DNA from: Methanomicrobiales archaeon
GTDB lineage: Archaea; Halobacteriota; Methanomicrobia; Methanomicrobiales; JACTUA01
Direction: 5' to 3'
Length of the DNA: 5,326 nt
Assembly: GCA_028678905.1 (NCBI GenBank)
Contig: JAJRCO010000326.1
Span: 1-5,326, forward strand
Every line of letters starts with the position of its first letter. Positions within the stretch are counted from its first letter, which is position 1. A model generated the notes under the pieces. It searched no databases. It was not told where the DNA came from and saw only the letters and a list, made by a program, of their open reading frames with translations. Positions 1-5,326 of this stretch are shown here, in pieces. Position numbers and translations under genes: made by a program.

Positions 1-638
1 ACGGCGTGGAGTCTCCCCCCACGGGCAGGCGAAGCGTCAAGAAGGGCCACTGCCCGTGACCCGGCCTTCTCCCCCATTCCGGACTGATGCCTGAGATTAA
101 AACCTCCGACAATGTGGTGACTCTCCCGCGCCATCTGCATAACGTCTCCTCGTACCGCGACGGCCATTACCGAAAACCCACAACGGGTCACCGAGTAAGT
201 ATAATCATACCCGCTGGAATCGAGAAAACGCACCTGTTCCCGGCTTTCCACATAAGTGGCGCGGGTATTCTTCACTTCCGGGACCTTTGCTGCTCTTTCC
301 ACGGAGAGCAGGAGGCGGATCTTTTCCTCCAGATCGATACCCGCAGGATCTTCGGAGAGGGAGGGGACAGCCCGCGCCCCCCGTATCGGGGGAGCAAGGA
401 TGATCTCTTCGTGGGTCATTTGTGCGAGAGATGCAGCTTCACCCAGCACGCGGTCCAGTGTTCCCCCATCGGGGTCAAAAGAGTTCAGGATGAGCACGCC
501 CCAGCCTTTCGGGCCGAGGACGCGCAGCGCAGTGTCATCAAAAAATGAGGTTCCGGCAGTCTCCACCACACCGTTATCCACATCGATATGAACCTGGTAC
601 CCTTTCACCTGGCGGAGGTCGTGGTACCGGTCCGTCAT
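1..638 (-). CDS. tldD: TldD/PmbA-family metallopeptidase, N-terminal part (cut by window edge)
   Basis: This is the first 212 codons of a gene that continues past the left edge, so its end is not visible. The protein starts MTDRYHDLRQ and has the TldD-type N-terminal domain: a self-recognition segment with DNGVVETAG (about 21-29), then TALRVLGPKGWGV (about 36-48). Near residues 203-212 it reads LLDASPARGG, the conserved stretch that comes shortly before the HExxxH zinc motif in this family. That motif lies outside the window, so catalytic competence cannot be judged. TldD proteins, usually with a TldE/PmbA partner, are zinc peptidases acting on unfolded or modified peptides. The ATG at 638 was chosen because it gives the expected N-terminus and follows the lonB stop codon by four bases, with a GGTG ribosome-binding motif overlapping the end of lonB. 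It is almost certainly co-transcribed with lonB. The TldD versus PmbA/TldE subgroup is less certain than the family. Confidence 0.88.
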   Translation of the reverse strand, partial: MTDRYHDLRQVKGYQVHIDVDNGVVETAGTSFFDDTALRVLGPKGWGVLILNSFDPDGGTLDRVLGEAASLAQMTHEEIILAPPIRGARAVPSLSEDPAGIDLEEKIRLLLSVERAAKVPEVKNTRATYVESREQVRFLDSSGYDYTYSVTRCGFSVMAVAVRGDVMQMARESHHIVGGFNLRHQSGMGEKAGSRAVALLDASPARGGRLHA

Positions 639-642
639 GGTG

Positions 643-2553
643 CTACACCACGGGGCTGGGAAGGGTGGTATCCAGAATCTTCACCGTTTTTTGTGCGGCG
701 ATATTCTTTAATTTGGTGAGGAAGCCTTCGCGGTTCTCAGGCACCAGCGCGTGCGTGAGCACGTCCTCGATTGTATCGACTGCGGTGATCTCCATGATCT
801 TGCGATATTGATCCTCGATCAGGACATCTGCCATATTTGCACTGGGGATAAGGACCTTCTTGATCCCGGCCTTTGCGGCCGCCTCGATCTTATAGGTGAC
901 CCCTCCCACCGGAAGCACATCCCCGCGAACAGAGAGTGACCCCGTCATTGCGAGATCCTGGTGTATGGGGATTCCTTCGATGGCACTGATGACTGCGGTC
1001 GCCACGCTGATAGAGGCAGAATCCCCGTCTACCCCGCCATAGGTGCCGATGAACTGGATATGGATGTCCATGTTTTTGATATCCCGGCCGGTGAATTTCT
1101 TGATGATCGCCGAGACGTTCTTGATGGATTCCTGGGCAATCTCCTTGAGCATCCCGGTCGCGATCACCGTGCCGGTGGCGCCCTGGGTGGGAGTCACTTC
1201 GGCCACGATGGGCAGGACCGACCCGGAGTCTGTTCCCATCACCGCAAGTCCGTTCACCCTTCCGACCCGGTCTCCTTCCACTACGGTAAGTTCGTAATCG
1301 CGGTTCCGGCGGATGTAATCATCGGACACCTGCTCTTCGATAGAGCGGGCCATGGCCTTCGCCGCCAATACATGGGCGGAGGTAGTGATACTCTGGCCCT
1401 GTTGCCGGGCGATATCCCCGGCCACCCGAATCAATCCCCCGATATCCCGCAGCTTGAGGGTGAGGTGCCCCTTCCGGTTGGAGCGACGGCGGGCTTCCCG
1501 GATCAGCTCCTCGATGGCGGTGCGGTCGAAGTGCGGGATCTTCCCGTCGTTCTTCACTTCCTGGGCGATAAAGCGGATGAACTTCCGGCGGTTATCAGGA
1601 GTATCCTCCATGGTCTCTTTCATGTATACCTCGTACCCGTACCCGCGGATACGGGACCGGAGCGCGGGGTGCATCCCCTCGATCGCATCCAGGTTCCCCG
1701 CGGCGATCATCACAAATTTGCAGGGTACCGGCTCGGTCCGCACCATCGCGCCGCTGGAGCGTTCGCTCTGCCCGGTGATGGGGAATTCCCCTTCTTGTAG
1801 GGCGGTCAGCAGATTCTGCTGGGAATGGGGGGTGAGAGTATTGATCTCATCGATGAATAGGACTCCCTTGTGAGCTCGGTGAATAGCCCCCGCTTCCACT
1901 CGATCGTGGGAGGGGGTTTCCAGCCCACCGCTCTGGAAGGGATCATGGCGTACGTCCCCCAGCAGCGCGCCGGCGTGGGATCCGGTGGCATCTACGAAGG
2001 GAGCAACCTGTGTGCCGTCGTTGGAGACCAGGAGTTTGGGTACCATCATCTCTTCACGGGGGGTCGAATAGCGGAGCGCCATGAAAACAAATGCCGCTGC
2101 GATGATCCCCATTAACCACTGGTAGGTGATGAATGCGTAACCGATAATTCCGATAAGGAGGAGCATCAGAAGGGTATTCCTCATCTGGATACGCTTCCTC
2201 GCCTCCGTTTTGTGCGCCGTCACGATCTGCTTGCCCCGGCTCGCGGGCACTACCCGGATAACGGGATTGTTGTTGTCTTCCGAGTTGGGATAGACCAGGA
2301 TATCTTGCAGTTCCTCTTTTGGGAGGAGCTCTGCCATCGCCTTGGCGAGCATGGACTTTCCCGTTCCGGGACTGCCGATCATCATCACATGACGCCTCTG
2401 GATAGCCGCTTTACGGATCACTTCGGCCGCATGCTCCTGTCCGATGACCTGATCGATCAGTCGCTGAGGTACCTCAACCTGGGATGATGTTTCCAGGTCG
2501 AATCCGGCCAGGACATCCTCTCCGTTATTGAGTTCCTCGTTCTCTCGTTCCAT
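643..2553 (-). CDS. lonB: Archaeal Lon protease, membrane-anchored LonB type
   Basis: This 636-residue protein is an ATP-dependent serine protease of the archaeal LonB type, which is tethered to the cytoplasmic membrane and degrades unfolded or regulatory proteins. Visible parts in order: the Walker A motif GSPGTGKS (60-67); two hydrophobic membrane segments (about 127-143 and 147-160) inserted between Walker A and Walker B, as is typical of LonB; Walker B VLFIDEIN (231-238); the sensor-1 AAGN (284-287); the arginine-rich SRIRGYGYEV (300-309); and a sensor-2-like KLRDIGG (367-373). The protease domain holds DGDSAS (509-514) with catalytic Ser512. Lys555 lies 43 residues later, the same Ser-Lys spacing as in characterised Lon proteases. 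It lacks the large N-terminal substrate domain of bacterial LonA. The length is normal and nothing is broken. The ATG at 2553 is preceded by GAGGT. It diverges from prs and is followed four bases later by tldD. Confidence 0.97.
   Translation of the reverse strand: MERENEELNNGEDVLAGFDLETSSQVEVPQRLIDQVIGQEHAAEVIRKAAIQRRHVMMIGSPGTGKSMLAKAMAELLPKEELQDILVYPNSEDNNNPVIRVVPASRGKQIVTAHKTEARKRIQMRNTLLMLLLIGIIGYAFITYQWLMGIIAAAFVFMALRYSTPREEMMVPKLLVSNDGTQVAPFVDATGSHAGALLGDVRHDPFQSGGLETPSHDRVEAGAIHRAHKGVLFIDEINTLTPHSQQNLLTALQEGEFPITGQSERSSGAMVRTEPVPCKFVMIAAGNLDAIEGMHPALRSRIRGYGYEVYMKETMEDTPDNRRKFIRFIAQEVKNDGKIPHFDRTAIEELIREARRRSNRKGHLTLKLRDIGGLIRVAGDIARQQGQSITTSAHVLAAKAMARSIEEQVSDDYIRRNRDYELTVVEGDRVGRVNGLAVMGTDSGSVLPIVAEVTPTQGATGTVIATGMLKEIAQESIKNVSAIIKKFTGRDIKNMDIHIQFIGTYGGVDGDSASISVATAVISAIEGIPIHQDLAMTGSLSVRGDVLPVGGVTYKIEAAAKAGIKKVLIPSANMADVLIEDQYRKIMEITAVDTIEDVLTHALVPENREGFLTKLKNIAAQKTVKILDTTLPSPVV
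646..649 (-). promoter_or_regulatory. Ribosome-binding site for tldD inside the end of lonB
   Basis: On the minus strand the sequence GGTG lies 7 bases before the tldD ATG and immediately before the lonB TAG stop. GGTG matches part of the archaeal Shine-Dalgarno consensus (AGGAGGTGAT). The match is short, but its spacing is right and its position suggests translational coupling of lonB and tldD. Confidence 0.45.
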
Positions 2554-2563
2554 TTCCAGATTT

Positions 2564-2568
2564 ACCTC
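2564..2568 (-). promoter_or_regulatory. Ribosome-binding site for lonB
   Basis: On the minus strand GAGGT lies 10 bases before the lonB ATG, within AAGAGGTAA. It matches the core of the archaeal Shine-Dalgarno consensus and supports the start at 2553. Confidence 0.6.
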
Positions 2569-2583
2569 TTTTCACTGTTGACT

Positions 2584-2600
2584 GGATATATATTTTATCC
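2584..2600. promoter_or_regulatory. AT-rich dyad with TATA-like core between lonB and prs
   Basis: The sequence GGATATATATTTTATCC has five-base inverted arms (GGATA and TATCC) around an AT-only centre, so it resembles a TATA box on either strand. On the plus strand, a start about 26 bases downstream would fall near 2618, giving prs a leader of roughly 22 bases. On the minus strand, the start would fall near 2565, very close to lonB. The dyad could equally be a small operator. Archaeal TATA spacing is established knowledge; its use here is inferred. Confidence 0.4.
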
Positions 2601-2608
2601 CGTGATGG

Positions 2609-2616
2609 TTTAAGTA
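2609..2616. promoter_or_regulatory. Candidate TATA box TTTAAGTA upstream of prs (TACTTAAA towards lonB)
   Basis: TTTAAGTA is centred about 29 bases before the prs ATG. Archaeal transcription usually starts about 26 bases from the TATA centre, so a start near 2638-2640 would give an almost leaderless prs mRNA, matching the absence of a Shine-Dalgarno sequence. Read on the minus strand the element is TACTTAAA, preceded by the purine run AAAAAG, which could act as a BRE. Initiation near 2586 would then leave lonB a leader of about 33 bases that includes its GAGGT. Sequence alone cannot decide between this element and the 2584-2600 element. Confidence 0.35.
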
Positions 2617-2641
2617 CTTTTTAGCTGACAATTATTACAGT

Positions 2642-3496
2642 ATGAAAGTGGCTGGTACACAGAGATCTCAGATCCTCGCATCCCGCATCGCGAATTCTCT
2701 CGGAGTAGGCCTCTTACCGGTCCATTACTCCCGATTCCCGGATGGCGAACACTACCTGCAGACCGGTCCCCTGGATGATCAAACGGTGATCATTGGCACT
2801 GTGACCGATAGCGATTCTCTGGTCCAGCTGCTTCTGCTCATCGATGCCTGTGGGACCTCGGAGAACGTTCTCGTCCTGCCCTACATGGGATACGCCCGGC
2901 AGGATAAACAATTCCGAGAGGGGGAACCGGTAAGCGCAAGGGCAGTTGCACAGGCCTTGAGTAGGGGGGTGAACCGGGTGATCACTGTGCAAATTCACGA
3001 TCCGGCGGTCCTTACACACTTTGGCCTTCCCGCGGAAAATCTCACTCCCGTCCCCGAGATACACAGTTTCCTTTCCTCTGCCGGATATCAGGATCCTCTG
3101 ATCCTCGCCCCGGATGAGGGGGCGCTCGGGTTTGCCTTGGCCATTGCCCGGAAAGAACGGTGGGATTGTGATCATCTGGAAAAAACCCGCCTCAGCGGAG
3201 AAGAAGTGCGGGTGGAGCCAAAAAAACTGCCAGTCACTGCGCGTACGGTGGTCATCGTTGACGACATCATCTCCACCGGGGGTACGCTGGCCACCGCGGC
3301 GAGGATGCTCTACAGCCAGGGAGCAGCCGAGGTACACGCCGTCTGCGTCCACGGGATTTTCACTGGTGGTGCCTACACTTTTCTGCTGAATGCCGGTATC
3401 TCGGATCTGGTCGCCAGCGACAGCATCGAAAGCGGCTACAGCCGGTACAGCGTCGCTGATTCGGTAGCCCGGGCAATACAAAATGCTGACCATTGA
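2642..3496 (+). CDS. prs: Ribose-phosphate pyrophosphokinase (PRPP synthetase), archaeal type
   Basis: This enzyme transfers pyrophosphate from ATP to ribose 5-phosphate, giving PRPP for purine, pyrimidine and histidine synthesis in the cytoplasm. The 284-residue length is usual for archaeal Prs and shorter than bacterial forms of about 315. Motifs in order: RFPDGE (31-36); the ATP-binding segment YMGYARQDKQF (81-91); IHD with His119 near the active site; EKTR (180-183), with the catalytic-loop lysine and arginine; and the PRPP loop VVIVDDIISTGGT (203-215). The expected motifs are all present and the gene looks intact. The ATG at 2642 gives the normal family N-terminus (MKVAGTQRS). No Shine-Dalgarno sequence precedes it, so the mRNA may be leaderless or nearly so. 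It diverges from lonB, and its last 14 bases overlap rtcA in another frame, making it the likely first gene of a prs-rtcA-nob1-gfcR operon. Confidence 0.96.
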   Translation: MKVAGTQRSQILASRIANSLGVGLLPVHYSRFPDGEHYLQTGPLDDQTVIIGTVTDSDSLVQLLLLIDACGTSENVLVLPYMGYARQDKQFREGEPVSARAVAQALSRGVNRVITVQIHDPAVLTHFGLPAENLTPVPEIHSFLSSAGYQDPLILAPDEGALGFALAIARKERWDCDHLEKTRLSGEEVRVEPKKLPVTARTVVIVDDIISTGGTLATAARMLYSQGAAEVHAVCVHGIFTGGAYTFLLNAGISDLVASDSIESGYSRYSVADSVARAIQNADH

Positions 3497-4463
3497 TGGT
3501 GGACAGTTCGAAGGGGGAGGGCAGATCGTCCGCATGGCGGTCTCCCTCTCCGCTTTGACCGGAACGCCCGTGCGGATCACTCGTGTCCGGGCGAGAAGAG
3601 ATACTCCTGGTCTCGCCGCCCAGCACGTGGCGGCGATCCGGGCAGTTTCGTCTTTCTGTGACCCACAGACGACCGGGGTCTCTGTGGGAAGCTCTGTCCT
3701 CACCTTTATCCCCTCCTCCTTGCGGCGAAGCGAATCTATTATCGACGTAGGAACTGCTGGTAGCATCCCATTGGTTCTTCAGGCATGGCTGCCGGTCGCG
3801 TTAAAGAAAGGAGGGTCGATCACCATCCGGGGAGGAACAGAGGTCAGGCACAGTCCGACCATCGATTATCTGGAGCGGGTCTTTCTTCCCCCTCTGCGAA
3901 CTCATGGCGCCCGGGTGAAGATTTCCATCGAACAGCGGGGGTATTATCCACAGGGGGGAGGTGTGGTGCGTGTCACGGCAGAACCATCGGAACCGACCCC
4001 GCTCCACCTCAGGAGTGAAGAGGCCGAAAACGGAATTATTTCCTGCTCTTCCAATCTACCGGACCATGTCACGGTGAGGCAAGCAGAATCTGCCAGGAAA
4101 CGCCTTTCTGATATTTTGGGCATTGATCCACCCCAGTACCTGGATCGGAGATCGGGGCTGAGTACCGGAAGCTCCTGCACGGCGTGGAGGGGGATGAAGG
4201 GAGGGATCGCGCTGGGATCAAGGGGCCTTCCCGCCGAGGAGGTAGGTCAGAAGGCGGCCGATATGCTTATCGATGAGGTAAAGGCCGGCGGAATGGTGGA
4301 TCGTTATCTCGCCGATCAGATGCTTCTGTACCTGGCGCGGTATCATGGATCATATACGGTGAGCGAACTTTCGCTGCACACTCGAACCATGCAATGGCTG
4401 CTCTCTCAATTCGGATATCGGGTGCAGATCAGTGAGGGGGATGTGGTGGAGGTGAGCTCCTGA
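3483..4463 (+). CDS. rtcA: RNA 3'-terminal phosphate cyclase
   Basis: RtcA uses ATP to convert an RNA 3'-phosphate end to a 2',3'-cyclic phosphate through an enzyme-AMP intermediate. The 326-residue protein is close to the usual family length. Visible family segments are the N-terminal IDGGQFEGGGQIVR (4-17), TPGLAAQH (41-48), DVGTAGSIPLVLQ (88-100), SPTIDYL (124-130), RGYYPQGGG (152-160), and SLHTRT (297-302) near the C-terminus. By alignment with the family, His299 in the last segment is the adenylated catalytic histidine. It is present, so this is a likely active cyclase and not an inactive Rcl1-like relative. The Asn that commonly follows in an H-x-x-T-N pattern is Met303 here. The ATG at 3483 gives the expected N-terminus and overlaps the end of prs by 14 bases. 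No clear Shine-Dalgarno sequence is seen, so translation probably depends on coupling to prs. The stop codon overlaps the proposed nob1 start. Confidence 0.95.
   Translation: MLTIDGGQFEGGGQIVRMAVSLSALTGTPVRITRVRARRDTPGLAAQHVAAIRAVSSFCDPQTTGVSVGSSVLTFIPSSLRRSESIIDVGTAGSIPLVLQAWLPVALKKGGSITIRGGTEVRHSPTIDYLERVFLPPLRTHGARVKISIEQRGYYPQGGGVVRVTAEPSEPTPLHLRSEEAENGIISCSSNLPDHVTVRQAESARKRLSDILGIDPPQYLDRRSGLSTGSSCTAWRGMKGGIALGSRGLPAEEVGQKAADMLIDEVKAGGMVDRYLADQMLLYLARYHGSYTVSELSLHTRTMQWLLSQFGYRVQISEGDVVEVSS
4448..4455 (+). promoter_or_regulatory. Strong ribosome-binding site that fixes the nob1 start at CTG 4460
   Basis: GGAGGTGA matches eight consecutive bases of the archaeal Shine-Dalgarno consensus AGGAGGTGAT and lies inside the last codons of rtcA. 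GGAGG ends 7 bases before CTG at 4460, an ordinary spacing. It lies about 80 bases from the first conventional in-frame start (GTG at 4538), much too far to serve that codon. It is the strongest such motif that I see before any gene in the window. Confidence 0.8.
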
Positions 4464-4915
4464 TCTACATTCTAGATACCAGTGTATTTTTCTCAGAATG
4501 GAGGACCCCCGAATCATGTATCACTACCTCGGGAGTAGTGGAAGAAATCCGTGATATCGCCTCCCGTTTGCGCTTTGAGGTTTTTCTCTCCGCAGGTCTG
4601 GAGGTGCGCGAACCCTCTGCCATCTCCATGAAACGGGTGCAGGAAGGAATGGGCCAGAGCGGCGATGCAGGTATCCTCTCCCCTACCGATATCGGGCTCC
4701 TTGCCCTTTCTCTGGATACCGGGGGTACGGTGGTTACTGATGACTTTGCCCTGCAGAATGTCGCCCTTCATCTGCAGGTACCGGTGTTACCCATCTATCA
4801 GCGGAGGGCTCAGGCCAGATCCTGGAGGTACCGCTGTACCGGATGCGGGCGATATGGGGAGGGACCGGGTTTCTGCCCCGTCTGCGGTTCTGCAATGAAA
4901 AGAACCATTAGATAA
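4460..4915 (+). CDS. nob1: Nob1-type PIN-domain endoribonuclease with zinc ribbon, CTG start
   Basis: Nob1 is the endonuclease that cleaves precursor small-subunit rRNA to form the mature 16S 3' end during ribosome assembly. With a start at CTG 4460 the protein has 151 residues, normal for archaeal Nob1. It begins with the PIN strand IYILDTSVFF holding Asp6. Other acidic PIN positions are Glu28/Glu29, Asp77 in SPTDIGLLAL, and Asp94/Asp95 in VTDDFALQN. The C-terminus is a zinc ribbon with four cysteines (126, 129, 139, 142) as CTGC and CPVC. An in-frame stop lies at 4433-4435, and no ATG, GTG or TTG occurs between it and GTG 4538. Starting at 4538 would lose 26 residues including Asp6. CTG 4460 has an excellent ribosome-binding site and overlaps the rtcA TGA as CTGA, like the common ATGA overlap. 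A sequencing error in an original ATG is the main alternative; initiation at the next codons (ATC 4463) is less likely. Confidence 0.88.
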   Translation: MIYILDTSVFFSEWRTPESCITTSGVVEEIRDIASRLRFEVFLSAGLEVREPSAISMKRVQEGMGQSGDAGILSPTDIGLLALSLDTGGTVVTDDFALQNVALHLQVPVLPIYQRRAQARSWRYRCTGCGRYGEGPGFCPVCGSAMKRTIR

Positions 4916-4933
4916 GAGAATACACTCTCCTCC

Positions 4934-5326
4934 ATGAGTAGCGTCGATGACCTGATCCGGAAGGCGAAACAGCTTCTTTCCGAGGGACATAGCCAGAGCC
5001 AGATCGGGGATGAACTGAATCTCTCCATGGAGACGGTCACCTGGCTTTTGACCCAGAACCGGAGTGAGATCGTACCGAAGGACGTGCACATCGATTGGAC
5101 CGGGGTGAGTGCGCATGGCTCGCTGCTGAACGAGCTCGCAATTCTCATGATCCAGCGTTATTATGCTGCACGCGAAACCTCCGTTCCTCCTCCACCTCCC
5201 GGGGAGATATGTGCAGATGTAATCGTAGGGATCGCACTTTCCGGCATCCCGCTGGCCACTCTGATCGGGGTGCAGGAAGATGCGAAAGTGGCTCTCTATT
5301 ATCCCTCGAAACATTCTTCGGGAACG
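4934..5326 (+). CDS. gfcR: PyrE-like transcriptional regulator GfcR, N-terminal part (cut by window edge)
   Basis: The first 131 codons are visible and the gene continues past the right edge. Residues about 5-40 form a helix-turn-helix domain (KQLLSEGHSQSQIGDELNLS, then METVTWLLT), typical of the archaeal PyrE-like group often named orotate phosphoribosyltransferase-like protein or GfcR. Next comes DVHIDWTGVSAHG (50-62), then a five-proline run (85-89), and the start of the phosphoribosyltransferase fold with DVIVGIALSGIPLATL (95-110) and YYPSKH (122-127). The PRPP loop would lie beyond the edge. A haloarchaeal relative regulates sugar catabolism genes; the target in methanogens is not known to me. 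The ATG at 4934 gives the expected N-terminus and is the first start after the nob1 stop, 18 bases away. No Shine-Dalgarno sequence is visible, and the bases just before the ATG are pyrimidine-rich (CTCTCCTCC). A weak TATA-like ATTAGATAA (4907-4915) might give a short or absent leader. Placement after prs suggests a PRPP link. Confidence 0.87.
   Translation, partial: MSSVDDLIRKAKQLLSEGHSQSQIGDELNLSMETVTWLLTQNRSEIVPKDVHIDWTGVSAHGSLLNELAILMIQRYYAARETSVPPPPPGEICADVIVGIALSGIPLATLIGVQEDAKVALYYPSKHSSGT

Noticed and set aside
21..57. Inverted repeat ACGGGCA/TGCCCGT with a 23-base loop, resembling a hairpin.
   Set aside because: It lies within the tldD coding region, has no U-tract, and a seven-base match is expected by chance in GC-rich sequence.
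87..811. Short plus-strand open frames across the tldD and lonB 3' region.
   Set aside because: They overlap the minus-strand tldD and lonB coding sequences, have no recognisable products and look like shadows.
961..1800. A long plus-strand open frame of 279 codons opposite lonB.
   Set aside because: It mirrors the protease and ATPase coding sequence, is rich in Asp, Gly, Pro and His as expected of an antisense shadow, and has no ribosome-binding site or known motif.
2626..2641. CTG...CAG imperfect symmetry just before the prs ATG as a possible operator.
   Set aside because: Only three bases per arm match cleanly, which is no more than chance.
2714..3766. A long minus-strand open frame of 350 codons opposite prs and the start of rtcA.
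   Set aside because: It lies antisense to two clearly recognised genes, has low-complexity basic composition and no recognisable domain. Long antisense frames are common in GC-rich coding DNA.
4538..4915. A nob1 start at GTG 4538 (125 residues).
   Set aside because: It would remove the N-terminal PIN strand and its catalytic aspartate, has no ribosome-binding site nearby, and leaves a 74-base gap after rtcA that clearly encodes the PIN N-terminus.

Overview
The window looks archaeal and is most likely from a methanogen of the Methanomicrobia, perhaps Methanomicrobiales. This rests on the gene content: a membrane-anchored LonB protease, an archaeal-length PRPP synthetase, an RtcA cyclase, a short PIN plus zinc-ribbon Nob1, and a PyrE-like regulator with an N-terminal helix-turn-helix. 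GC content is moderately high, and an AT-rich, archaeal-type promoter region lies between divergent genes. The taxonomic placement is an inference and was not tested by any search.

Layout. The left half (1-2553) is on the minus strand. lonB (2553 to 643) is followed after four bases by tldD, which starts at 638 and runs off the left edge. A short AT-rich intergenic region (2554-2641) separates this pair from a plus-strand run: prs (2642-3496), rtcA (3483-4463), nob1 (4460-4915) and gfcR (from 4934, running off the right edge). prs and rtcA overlap by 14 bases, rtcA and nob1 by 4, and gfcR begins 18 bases after nob1. All six genes fit two divergent operons, and almost no sequence is left unexplained.

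How the genes fit together. The minus-strand pair combines an ATP-dependent membrane protease with a TldD-family metallopeptidase, a plausible protein-to-peptide degradation route. The plus-strand run combines RNA 3'-end chemistry (RtcA cyclase and Nob1, the nuclease that forms the 16S rRNA 3' end) with PRPP supply (Prs) and a predicted transcription regulator built on a PRPP-binding fold (GfcR). The most useful annotation point is the nob1 start. The full PIN domain is recovered only if translation begins at a CTG codon at 4460, just after a near-perfect Shine-Dalgarno sequence. The first conventional start codon, GTG at 4538, would delete the first catalytic aspartate.

I found no RNA genes, mobile elements, CRISPR arrays or defence genes. 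The window holds core archaeal genes with an interesting arrangement, and I see no clear evidence of a wholly new system.
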